Below the pieces are notes generated by a model. The model ran no database searches and was not told where the DNA came from. It saw only the letters and a program-made list of their open reading frames with translations. Below are positions 1 through 6,748 of a DNA stretch of 11,200 nt, in pieces. A program made the position numbers and the translations under genes. The DNA lies in assembly GCA_050288085.1 (NCBI GenBank), contig JBNKDD010000189.1, forward strand, positions 1-11,200. Reading direction: 5' to 3'. Position 1 is the first letter of the stretch; each line of letters begins with the position of its first letter. The stretch comes from JBNKDD01 sp050288085 (GTDB lineage: Bacteria; Chloroflexota; Anaerolineae; Aggregatilineales; UBA3940).

Positions 1-424
1 GGGCAGTATCGCGGTTCATCTTATTGAACACGATCATGCGGGGTAGATTCATCTCGTCGGCATAGCTCCAATAAATCTCTGTGCCAACTTCTACCCCAGA
101 ACTGCCATCGACCAGCAGCAAAGCCATGTCAACGGCCATCATGGCATTTTTAACCTCACCCTGGAAGTCCGTGTAACCGGGTGTATCCAGAAGATTCAAC
201 TTGAGGTCGTTTACCTCAACCGGGATTTGTGATATGCTCAGTGACATCTGCCGCCGGATTTCCTCGTCGTCGTAATCCGAGACAGTGTTGCCCTGCATCA
301 CTTCACCCAGCCGGTTAATCGCACCGGAATTGAATAACATGGCTTCGGCAAGTGAGGTTTTGCCCGCGCCCTGGTGTGCAACGAGCGCAAAGTTTCGCAC
401 CTCGTTGGTCGTATAGACTTTCAT
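1..424 (-). CDS. Elongation factor G-like translational GTPase (N-terminal part, runs off left edge)
   Basis: The 141 visible codons encode the start of a translation-factor GTPase G domain. The P-loop is AHQGAGKT (residues 16-23), the G3 motif is DTPGYTDF (80-87), and the G4 region is NKMNRD (134-139). The switch I stretch reads GNTVSDYDDEE followed by RRQMSLSIS, which resembles the EF-G-like (EF-G2/fusA2-type) branch, because the canonical RGITI of true EF-G is absent. The start is the ATG at 424-422, preceded by GGAGGA about 8 bases upstream and a good promoter at 482-510. The family binds ribosomes and hydrolyses GTP in translocation or recycling; the job of the EF-G-like branch is poorly defined. 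The G4 Asp is Asn here, which is unusual. The C-terminal end lies outside the window. Assignment as a translational GTPase is secure; the EF-G-like subfamily is likely. Confidence 0.88.
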   Translation of the reverse strand, partial: MKVYTTNEVRNFALVAHQGAGKTSLAEAMLFNSGAINRLGEVMQGNTVSDYDDEEIRRQMSLSISQIPVEVNDLKLNLLDTPGYTDFQGEVKNAMMAVDMALLLVDGSSGVEVGTEIYWSYADEMNLPRMIVFNKMNRDTA

Positions 425-481
425 ATGGGGATTTCCTCCACGGTTATATTGGAAGAGCTATATGCGCATCCTGAGATGCAC

Positions 482-510
482 ATTCTAAGACGCTTTGAAC
501 TTGTTGTCAA
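482..510 (-). promoter_or_regulatory. Sigma70-type promoter of the EF-G-like gene
   Basis: On the minus strand there is a perfect -35 TTGACA (510-505), a 17-base spacer and a -10 TAGAAT (487-482). Transcription should start near 475, giving a leader of about 50 nt before the ATG at 424. A short inverted repeat (GCATC at 466-470 with GATGC at 475-479) sits at the predicted start point and could form a small 5' hairpin. Confidence 0.75.
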
Positions 511-559
511 CGTCTGTTAATCGGAGGGAGAGCGTTGGCTGGGTGGGCGAAAAGGCTTG

Positions 560-588
560 TTGTCACTGATCCAGGCCACCGTTATACT
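560..588 (+). promoter_or_regulatory. Sigma70-type promoter of the C39-TPR tandem (and possibly the envelope operon)
   Basis: The -35 TTGTCA (560-565) and -10 TATACT (583-588) are separated by exactly 17 bases. Transcription should start near 595, about 45 nt before the ATG at 641. It is back-to-back with the promoter of the EF-G-like gene, with about 50 bases between the two -35 boxes. The next recognisable promoter on this strand is before argS, so this one may serve the run up to 7708, unless the hairpin at 3503-3526 stops it. Confidence 0.7.
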
Positions 589-640
589 TATTGAACTGAA
601 TCGGCTATCAAGGATTTGGAGTTTACACGGGTAACATTTT

Positions 641-2116
641 ATGTCATTGTTCAGGCGTCGCGGGCGTTTGCCTCAATTGCGGAGTTATACCACTCAAAAG
701 CGGACGGGCAGCCACCATTCAACTGGTCGATTTGAACGATTCCCGCAGTTAACCAGCTATGCAGCCACCCGGCGCAGCAGTCAACATAATCTTGCCTGGA
801 TACTGATCAGTGTGGCCGTATTCGTGCTGACTCTAATTGTCGCTTCCCCGTTGTGGCTGCCGTTGATTTCAAAGATTATTCCGGATCGATATATTATGGC
901 TTATGCACCCGAACCGCTTCAGCGAGCCATTTTTGAGATCGATGTGAGTGAACAGATACCAACTCCGGTTGCGGTTGACCAGGGCGCTGCTGCGGCATTG
1001 CTAAATGACTTTGATAATATGACGTCTACTCCGGCCCAGGGTGCTGTCGCTTCATCACCCGGTGGCGCTGGCGGTTATGTCCAACCGACGGCTGTTGCTA
1101 TTGCGCCCACTCCGACGGTTACCCCGGCAGTGGCCATGGCAGTCGATGAGCGGGCGGAAGATCGCGAAAATCAGGCTGACCTGAGCCATGTTAGCAATCT
1201 CCTGACCGGATTTACCTTTGCCCAACAGGGATATAATAACTGCGGTCCTGCATCGATCTCCACCCTGATGAGTTACTGGGATGTGGAGTTTACCCAGGAT
1301 TATGCCGCCGGTATTCTCAAACCAAATCCTGAAGACCCGAATGTCCGCCCCGATGAACTGGCTGATTTCGTTGAAGACTACGACTACCATGTTGTGATCC
1401 GTGAGAATGGAAACTTCGACGTGATCAAGGACTTTATCCTGGCCGGTTACCCCGTTTTGATCGAAACTGGCTATGACCCGGAGCCTGAAACGGTTGGCTG
1501 GACTTCTCACTATCTGACCATCGTCGGTTTTTCTGATGCAGATCAGGGTTTCATTGCTATGGATACCTACCGGCGGCCAAACTGGTTTTATCCTTACCAG
1601 GAGATTGATACATTCTGGCGGCAGTTTAACCGCCGCTATCTGATCGTCCACCGCCCGGATCAGGCGGTCGCTGTTGCCTCGATTATCGGCGAGAATATGA
1701 ACGATGCAACCATGTGGGAAGGGTCCCTCTACACTGCCCAACTTGAGTTGCAGTTAGATCGGAGCGACCCCTATGGTTGGTATAATCTGGGAGCCAGTCT
1801 GACCGGCCTGGGGCGTTATGAGGAGGCTGCAACAGCCTTTGACCAGGCTCGCGAACTGGGCCTTCCCTGGCGATTTTTATGGTACCAATTCTCTCCTTTT
1901 GAGGCTTACCTTCAGGTCGGGCGTACCTCGGATGTTATTGCGCTGGCTGATAGTGTCCTTGCGAGGAAGGCCACCGAAGAAGCCTTTTATTACAAGGGAT
2001 TGGCTCTTGCCGCCGATGGCGAGATCGCCGAGGCCCGAAGCCAGTTTAACTATGCGCTGAAGTTCAATAAAAACTTCGAAGCTGCGCAAATGGCATTAAC
2101 CGCATTAGAAGGTTAA
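641..2116 (+). CDS. Membrane-anchored C39-like cysteine peptidase with C-terminal TPRs (copy 1)
   Basis: This 491-residue protein has a basic cytoplasmic tail (1-48) and one transmembrane segment (about 50-80), then a juxtamembrane segment PDRYIMAYAPEPLQRA. A Pro/Thr/Ala-rich linker (about 105-185) leads to a C39_2-like papain-fold domain (about 187-340) and TPR-like helices (about 375-491). Visible catalytic candidates are Gln195 or Gln196, Cys201 in NCGPAS, His290 in SHYLTIVGF and Asp308 in MDTY. The positive-inside rule puts the peptidase and TPRs outside the membrane. C39 domains cleave peptides, classically double-glycine leaders, but C39_2 proteins without an ABC transporter have mostly unknown substrates. 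The next gene is a paralogue 8 bases downstream. The tail carries an internal repeat (residues 9-25 and 33-49) that copy 2 lacks. No strong ribosome binding site lies close to the ATG; TTGGAG is about 20 bases upstream, so the exact start is less certain than the gene. Confidence 0.85.
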   Translation: MSLFRRRGRLPQLRSYTTQKRTGSHHSTGRFERFPQLTSYAATRRSSQHNLAWILISVAVFVLTLIVASPLWLPLISKIIPDRYIMAYAPEPLQRAIFEIDVSEQIPTPVAVDQGAAAALLNDFDNMTSTPAQGAVASSPGGAGGYVQPTAVAIAPTPTVTPAVAMAVDERAEDRENQADLSHVSNLLTGFTFAQQGYNNCGPASISTLMSYWDVEFTQDYAAGILKPNPEDPNVRPDELADFVEDYDYHVVIRENGNFDVIKDFILAGYPVLIETGYDPEPETVGWTSHYLTIVGFSDADQGFIAMDTYRRPNWFYPYQEIDTFWRQFNRRYLIVHRPDQAVAVASIIGENMNDATMWEGSLYTAQLELQLDRSDPYGWYNLGASLTGLGRYEEAATAFDQARELGLPWRFLWYQFSPFEAYLQVGRTSDVIALADSVLARKATEEAFYYKGLALAADGEIAEARSQFNYALKFNKNFEAAQMALTALEG

Positions 2117-2120
2117 AGGA
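2115..2120 (+). promoter_or_regulatory. Ribosome binding site overlapping the stop of copy 1
   Basis: AAAGGA overlaps the TAA stop (2114-2116) of the preceding gene and lies 4 bases before the ATG at 2125. This arrangement suggests coupled translation of the two paralogues. Confidence 0.6.
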
Positions 2121-2124
2121 ACAC

Positions 2125-3495
2125 ATGGCAGATGAAAAGGGTCGGGAAAAACGATTTACTCTGAATCGCAAGGTAGTAATCTGGCTGCTGATTGGTGGTT
2201 CGATAGTCTTCCTTGCACTGATACTCACCGCTCCCTTCTGGCTCGTGGCGGTGCTGCGATTGGTGCCAGACCGGTATATAGCGGCTTATGCCCCTGAGCC
2301 GATCCGCGAAGCGGTATTCGACACCGACCCCTTTCAGACGGTGCCGACCGCTGCTGTTGAAGCAGATGCGGCGCAGCAGCTTCTCGAAAACCTGGGCCCG
2401 ACCAACAGCCCGGTCACGCCAACGCCGTTGCCCACTGTTCGATCGTCCTCGGATGAAGGGGCAGAGATCCCGCCGACCCAGGTTGTACCCGATGGGCCGA
2501 CTCCGACCCCCGGTTTTGTGTCCGAAGGGGGGGAAATCCCTACCGCTGGTCCCCCTCCTGCCAGCCATTATCTGACCGGCTTTACCCATACCTACCAGGG
2601 TTGGAATAACTGCGGCCCGGCTACGATCACCACCACCCTCAGTTATTGGGGAGTCGAAGCGACGCAGAATCAGGCCGCTGCTTTTCTCAAACCTGACCCA
2701 GAAGACCGGAACGTCCGCCCTGACGAACTGGCCGCTTATGCCGAAAGCCTGGGGTATAAGGCGCTGGTTCGTGTCAACGGCGACCTTGAGGTGCTCAAGC
2801 AGTTGATCTCGGCAGGCTTCCCGGTGATGGTCGAGAAAGGGTTCGATCCAGAGCCGGATCGTTTAGGCTGGATGGGGCACTATCTGGTATTGACCGGCTT
2901 CTCAGATGCCGACCGGGCTTTCAATACGATGGACTCCTACCTGGGGCCAAATCTGGAAGAACCCTATGACGAGCTCAACCAATATTGGTGGCACTTCAAC
3001 CGGGTGTATCTGGTCTTTTATCCCCCGGATCGGGCTGAGGAAATTATCGCTATTGTTGGCGAAGACATGGATGATCAGACGATGTATACTCGCTCGGTTG
3101 CCTATGCCCAGGAACAGTTAAACCTGAACCCCAACGATGCCTTTGGCTGGTTTAATCTGGGGAGCAGCCTGCTGGCGCTAGGTGATTACGAGAACGCCGC
3201 CATCGCTTTTGACCAGGCCCGTGACCTGGGCTTGCCCTGGCGTATCCTGTGGTACCGTTTTGGGCCATATGAGGCTTATTATCAGGTCGGGCGTTATGAC
3301 GACATGGTTGGGTTAGCTGATAGTATCCTTGTCGAGTCGAATAACCCTTATTCGGAGGAAGCCCATTTCTACCGGGGGATGGCCTTCCAGGCACAGGATC
3401 AAATTGACCGGGCCAGGCAGCAATATAATCAGGCGATTCGTCTGAATGCCAACTATACACGGGCCAAAGAAGCACTGGCTGCTTTAGACGGGTAA
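2125..3495 (+). CDS. Membrane-anchored C39-like cysteine peptidase with C-terminal TPRs (copy 2)
   Basis: This 456-residue paralogue of the preceding gene has the same order of parts: a short basic N-terminus, a transmembrane segment (about 17-46), the segment PDRYIAAYAPEPIREA, and a Pro-rich linker (about 70-145). A C39-like domain (about 148-300) and TPR-like helices (about 335-456) follow. The catalytic candidates are Gln158, Cys163 in NCGPAT, His252 in GHYLVLTGF and Asp270 in MDSY, so both copies look catalytically competent. Shared blocks include EDxNVRPDELA and a TPR block beginning GxxLxxLGxYExAA. The linker sequences and N-terminal tails have diverged while the folded domains are conserved, which points to an old tandem duplication with different spacers or targeting. 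Its product should be an extracytoplasmic, membrane-tethered protease or peptide-binding protein; the TPRs suggest a partner protein. Substrate unknown. Confidence 0.86.
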   Translation: MADEKGREKRFTLNRKVVIWLLIGGSIVFLALILTAPFWLVAVLRLVPDRYIAAYAPEPIREAVFDTDPFQTVPTAAVEADAAQQLLENLGPTNSPVTPTPLPTVRSSSDEGAEIPPTQVVPDGPTPTPGFVSEGGEIPTAGPPPASHYLTGFTHTYQGWNNCGPATITTTLSYWGVEATQNQAAAFLKPDPEDRNVRPDELAAYAESLGYKALVRVNGDLEVLKQLISAGFPVMVEKGFDPEPDRLGWMGHYLVLTGFSDADRAFNTMDSYLGPNLEEPYDELNQYWWHFNRVYLVFYPPDRAEEIIAIVGEDMDDQTMYTRSVAYAQEQLNLNPNDAFGWFNLGSSLLALGDYENAAIAFDQARDLGLPWRILWYRFGPYEAYYQVGRYDDMVGLADSILVESNNPYSEEAHFYRGMAFQAQDQIDRARQQYNQAIRLNANYTRAKEALAALDG

Positions 3496-3502
3496 CTCCT
3501 GG

Positions 3503-3526
3503 AGGGGCGAGCTGTGTTTCGCCCCT
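3503..3526 (+). terminator. GC-rich hairpin after the C39-TPR pair (possible terminator or attenuator)
   Basis: An 8-base perfect inverted repeat (AGGGGCGA at 3503-3510, TCGCCCCT at 3519-3526) with an 8-base loop starts 7 bases after the stop of copy 2. The tract behind it (gatttatcc) is only weakly T-rich, so it may be a leaky terminator or a 3' end stabiliser, which would lower but not abolish murJ transcription from the upstream promoter. Confidence 0.5.
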
Positions 3527-3571
3527 GATTTATCCTATCAGAAGAACAATTTCCCCCACCGGAGAATTCGT

Positions 3572-5134
3572 ATGAGTGAAGCTGAATCTCGTACCGGACA
3601 GGTTGCGCGTTCTACGCTGGTTGTGATGGGCGGATTCTCATTGTCGATTGTGACCGGCATCATTCGCCAGCGGGTGGTCAACACCACCTTTGGTACCAGT
3701 GCTGTTCTCGATGCTTACACCGCCGCCAATGGAATCCCCGAACTGCTGTTTGCAGCCCTGGCGGGTGGAGCGCTGACCTTTGCCTTTATCCCGATTTATA
3801 CCGGTTTTTTGACAGATGACGACGAGCAAGGCTCAAATGCCTTGTTCAGCAATGTCCTTAACGCGGTGTTTCTATTAACCGCGTTGGCCTCCCTGATCGT
3901 GGCACTGTTCGCACCGGTTCTGGTTCGGGCAGACTGGGGAATCGGGCCGGGGTTCGACCCGGAAACCCAGGTGCTTACGGCTCAATTGATGCGAATCTTG
4001 CTATTATCTACGCTGATTTTCGCCGTCAGCCACATGCTGACCGGTTCACTTTATGCCCACCAGCATTTTTTGCTGCCCGCGATCACCCCGGTTATGTACG
4101 CCGGTGGCATTATCGCCGGGGTTCTGATCCTTTCCCCATCGATAGGGATATTTGGGTATGCATGGGGCGCGGTTGCCGGATCGGTGTTCCACCTCCTGAT
4201 CCAGATTCCCGGCTTGTTAAAATATCGCATTCGGTGGCGACCAATCCTCGATTTCCGTAACCCGGCGTTTATCCGAGTTGCCGTCTTGATGGCCCCACGG
4301 GTGATCGATTTGCTCATGGCCCGGATTGCCATCGATTGGCTGAACAACAATCGGGCATCCTGGTTAGGGGAGGGCAGTGCCTCTGCACTTCAAATCGCTA
4401 AATCGATTATGAACATGCCCTGGACGATGATCGGTACAGCGATAGGCATCGCAGTGTTCCCGACGATGGCAGCCCTGGCGGCCAAGAAAGATGTTAATGC
4501 CCAGCGAAATGCATTGAGTGGTGCACTCCGGGCTATCCTGACCCTGGCGCTTCCGGCAGCCGTTGGGATGGTATTGTTAGGTCGCCCGCTGATCCAGATA
4601 CTTTATGAGGGGGGGGAGTTCACTTCGGATAGCACTCAACTGGTCTATTATGCCCTTCAATTCTATGCCGTGACGCTGATCAGCCAGACTATGCTCGAAC
4701 CGGTTGTACGGGCTTTCGCCGCGCAGGAGGATACCTGGACACCCCTGTATGTCTCCTTCTTTACAACGGCGTTGAATGTTGGCCTCGCGATCTGGCTGGC
4801 TCGGCCCCAGCTGTTAGCCCATGGTGGATTGCCCCTCGCAAACGGGATTGCCGTCGGCATCGAGGCACTGACCGGTTTAGTCATCCTCCATATCCGCTGG
4901 AAAGGGGTCGATGCTCGCCGCATCTTGATTGATGCCGGAAAGGCGGCACTGGCATCTCTGGTTATGGCCGGGGCGATCCTGGTCTTTAAGAAGCTGATCG
5001 ATCCCGGAGCTTTGTTCTTGTTAGTCGGAGGTGGCCTGATCGGCGTGGCGGTCTACTTTGGGGTGGCGCTGCTGTTGGGTATTGAGGAGATACGCACCAT
5101 TCCTATGGCAATGCTGAAAAAGGCCGGTCGATGA
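3572..5134 (+). CDS. murJ: MurJ/MviN-like lipid II flippase (MOP superfamily)
   Basis: This 520-residue, very hydrophobic protein has about 14 predicted membrane segments, as usual for MurJ. N-terminal family signatures are IIRQRVVNTTFG (30-41), the LDAYTA block (46-51) and AGGALTFAFIPIY (64-76); NMPWTMIGTAIGIAVFPTM (281-299) is the matching block of the second half. MurJ flips lipid-linked peptidoglycan precursor across the cytoplasmic membrane. By eye alignment to E. coli MurJ, Arg24 and Asp39 have equivalents (Arg32, Asp47), but the positions of Arg18, Arg52 and Arg270 appear to hold Ile26, Ala61 and Ser278. The flipped substrate is therefore less certain than the fold. GGAG at 3561-3564 lies 7 bases before the ATG. 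The stop overlaps the next start (ATGA), so the neighbours are coupled. An 8-G run at 4609-4616 lies in frame. Confidence 0.85.
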   Translation: MSEAESRTGQVARSTLVVMGGFSLSIVTGIIRQRVVNTTFGTSAVLDAYTAANGIPELLFAALAGGALTFAFIPIYTGFLTDDDEQGSNALFSNVLNAVFLLTALASLIVALFAPVLVRADWGIGPGFDPETQVLTAQLMRILLLSTLIFAVSHMLTGSLYAHQHFLLPAITPVMYAGGIIAGVLILSPSIGIFGYAWGAVAGSVFHLLIQIPGLLKYRIRWRPILDFRNPAFIRVAVLMAPRVIDLLMARIAIDWLNNNRASWLGEGSASALQIAKSIMNMPWTMIGTAIGIAVFPTMAALAAKKDVNAQRNALSGALRAILTLALPAAVGMVLLGRPLIQILYEGGEFTSDSTQLVYYALQFYAVTLISQTMLEPVVRAFAAQEDTWTPLYVSFFTTALNVGLAIWLARPQLLAHGGLPLANGIAVGIEALTGLVILHIRWKGVDARRILIDAGKAALASLVMAGAILVFKKLIDPGALFLLVGGGLIGVAVYFGVALLLGIEEIRTIPMAMLKKAGR

Positions 5135-5658
5135 AGGACGATCTCAGCCGGTTCTATGATGCATTGACCCGGTTGTATACCGATTCAGCTTATAGCCAGG
5201 TAAAGCACATTTTGATCGTCGGGCCGGGTTATCCCTGCCAACCTTGTGATAGGCTGCTGGATATTTTTCCCCATGCCCACCTGACCCTGATCGAACTGGA
5301 TCAGGAAGCCGCCGAAAAGCTGCGGCAGATTGAGGGAGAGCGCATTACGGTTCATCAGGGGGATGCTGCTAATCTATCAGATATTGCTCCTGGTCCTTAC
5401 GATTTAATTCTCGTCCGCCATCCTGATATCGCTCGGAATCCCCCTGGCTGGGAAGCTGCTTTTGGCGCTTGTGTTGCCCATATGCTGCCTGATGGTTTCC
5501 TGGTGGCATCGGTTTATTCGCATACTGAAGCTTCCTATGTTCATCAGATCATGGAGCATCTGCCGGTCGGTATGGTCAAGGGATCGCCTTACACGGCTGT
5601 TCCGGTCGCATTGAAAGGGAATGATCGCTATATTCTGATATATCGATTCGCCGGATGA
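5131..5658 (+). CDS. Small Rossmann-fold SAM methyltransferase-like protein
   Basis: This 175-residue protein has the layout of a class I SAM-binding domain. The glycine motif HILIVGPG lies at 26-33, an acidic residue ends the second strand (LIELD, Glu55/Asp57), Asp78 lies in HQGDA, and a fourth strand reads YDLILVRH (90-97). MLPDGFLVASVYSH (118-131) takes the place of the usual LkPGG strand. No substrate-recognition or catalytic motif that I know follows, and a target cannot be named. The start overlaps the stop of the flippase gene by 4 bases (ATGA) with AAAAAGG 7 bases upstream, so it is translated together with murJ. Two unusual cysteines (Cys36, Cys39) sit directly after the glycine motif as a CxxC. 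It could be a methyltransferase or a non-catalytic SAM-fold protein. Confidence 0.75.
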   Translation: MKDDLSRFYDALTRLYTDSAYSQVKHILIVGPGYPCQPCDRLLDIFPHAHLTLIELDQEAAEKLRQIEGERITVHQGDAANLSDIAPGPYDLILVRHPDIARNPPGWEAAFGACVAHMLPDGFLVASVYSHTEASYVHQIMEHLPVGMVKGSPYTAVPVALKGNDRYILIYRFAG

Positions 5659-5677
5659 CACGAGAGGCTCTAATGAT

Positions 5678-6175
5678 ATGAAGCTCCTCATTCGTATTTT
5701 CAATCACCGCTCATTTATCACGATGACACTGGCTCTGGTCGGCATTGCTGTTGTGTTGATGCTGTCCACGCGAATTAGCGCGATGGGCATTGCGCTGCTT
5801 GTGGTGATCCCGGTTCTGGCTTATTTTATCTGGCGGATGCGGGTTACCAACCAGACCGAGGAAATGAGCGAAGCAGACCGGGTCCTCGCAGCTATTAAAA
5901 GCTCCGGGCGATCTACAGTTTTGCAATTTTTCTCCCGTTATTGTGCAGCCTGTATTGCCGTAAAGCCGATTGTAGACCGTGTCGAGGCGGATGCAGCCGA
6001 TAAGCTGCAAGTGATCCGCCTGGACATTGACGACGAACCGGGGCAAACCCTTATGGAGCGGTTTGGGGTAAAGATTACACCGACCTTTATTTATTTCGAT
6101 GCTGAAGGCAACAAGCTTGGTGACAGTGTATTTGCACTGGACACCTGGAGAATCTTTTACGACGAGACCCGATGA
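5678..6175 (+). CDS. Membrane-anchored thioredoxin-like protein
   Basis: This 165-residue protein begins with two hydrophobic segments (about 13-30 and 35-52), followed by a thioredoxin fold (about 65-165). The active site is YCAAC (Cys89, Cys92), the cis-proline is Pro135 in KITPTFIYF, and the family's RFGVK strand entry is present. Flanking charges (Lys2, Arg6, Arg11 before the first segment; Arg53, Arg55 after the second) predict a hairpin with both ends in the cytoplasm, so the redox domain may face inward, unlike secreted ResA/TlpA-type proteins. It would act as a disulfide reductase or oxidase at the membrane. The start is the ATG at 5678 with GAGAGG 10 bases upstream; another ATG 5 bases earlier is out of frame. 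The gene lies 19 bases after the previous one, and its stop overlaps the next start (ATGA). Confidence 0.85.
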   Translation: MKLLIRIFNHRSFITMTLALVGIAVVLMLSTRISAMGIALLVVIPVLAYFIWRMRVTNQTEEMSEADRVLAAIKSSGRSTVLQFFSRYCAACIAVKPIVDRVEADAADKLQVIRLDIDDEPGQTLMERFGVKITPTFIYFDAEGNKLGDSVFALDTWRIFYDETR

Positions 6176-6744
6176 AGCGATTTTCCTACCGTACCCGCTA
6201 TCTGTTTCAAAACACGCCCTGGGATACCGGTATCACACCGCCGGAGATTGTCGCCTTAATTGAAGAGGAGAAGCTGCCCGCCGGACGCGCCCTTGATCTG
6301 GGCTGCGGAACCGGAACCAACGCGATCTATCTGGCAAAACATGGCTGGCAGGCTGTCGGAGTCGATTTTGTTGCTCGGCCTGTTAAAAAGGCGAAGCGCA
6401 AGGCTCAGCGGGCCGGTGTCGCCGACCGGACAAATTTCCTGGTGGGGGATGTTGCGCATCTTGAAAAGTTAAACCTGAACGGCCCTTTTGACCTGATCGT
6501 TGATATTGGCTGCGGACATACTCTCGACCTCACACAGCGTACCAACTACGTCAAGGCAGCAGCAGACTTGATGCGCAGCGGTGGCGTGATGATGGTTTAC
6601 TGGTTCTGTGGCCTGCCGAATTGTGAGCCGGAGCAGGTAATCGAATCCTTCTCGCCATATTTTCGGGCGGTGTGGAATTCAGTTGGTGAGGATACTGCGG
6701 CCCGTCATTCCTCGGCATGGTATCGTTTTGAACGGATAGGGTAG
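6172..6744 (+). CDS. Class I SAM-dependent methyltransferase (TehB/TPMT-like)
   Basis: The 190-residue protein shows a textbook SAM-binding core: LDLGCGTGTN (41-50), Asp65 at the end of the second strand (VGVDF), VGDV with Asp93, and FDLIVDIGCGHTL (106-118). The N-terminus (NTPWDTGITPPEIVALIEE) resembles the W-x-x-G-x-x-x-P entry of thiopurine/tellurite-type methyltransferases. Members of this group modify small thiols, chalcogen oxyanions or other small molecules; the real substrate cannot be read from the sequence. The ATG overlaps the stop of the thioredoxin-like gene in ATGA, and the Shine-Dalgarno is weak (GAG), consistent with translational coupling. It is unrelated in detail to the other methyltransferase-like gene of this run, which has a different motif I. 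Confidence 0.85.
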   Translation: MKRFSYRTRYLFQNTPWDTGITPPEIVALIEEEKLPAGRALDLGCGTGTNAIYLAKHGWQAVGVDFVARPVKKAKRKAQRAGVADRTNFLVGDVAHLEKLNLNGPFDLIVDIGCGHTLDLTQRTNYVKAAADLMRSGGVMMVYWFCGLPNCEPEQVIESFSPYFRAVWNSVGEDTAARHSSAWYRFERIG

Positions 6745-6748
6745 AGCT

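Noticed and set aside
1055..1741. Long minus-strand open frame opposite C39-TPR copy 1
   Set aside because: It has no recognisable domain, and the plus strand holds a clear protein with catalytic motifs and a paralogue. It is an antisense shadow.
4609..4616. Run of eight G in murJ as a phase-variation switch
   Set aside because: The run is short, encodes the ordinary family stretch YEGGEF, and lies in a gene expected to be essential. Slippage is possible but nothing else supports a switch.
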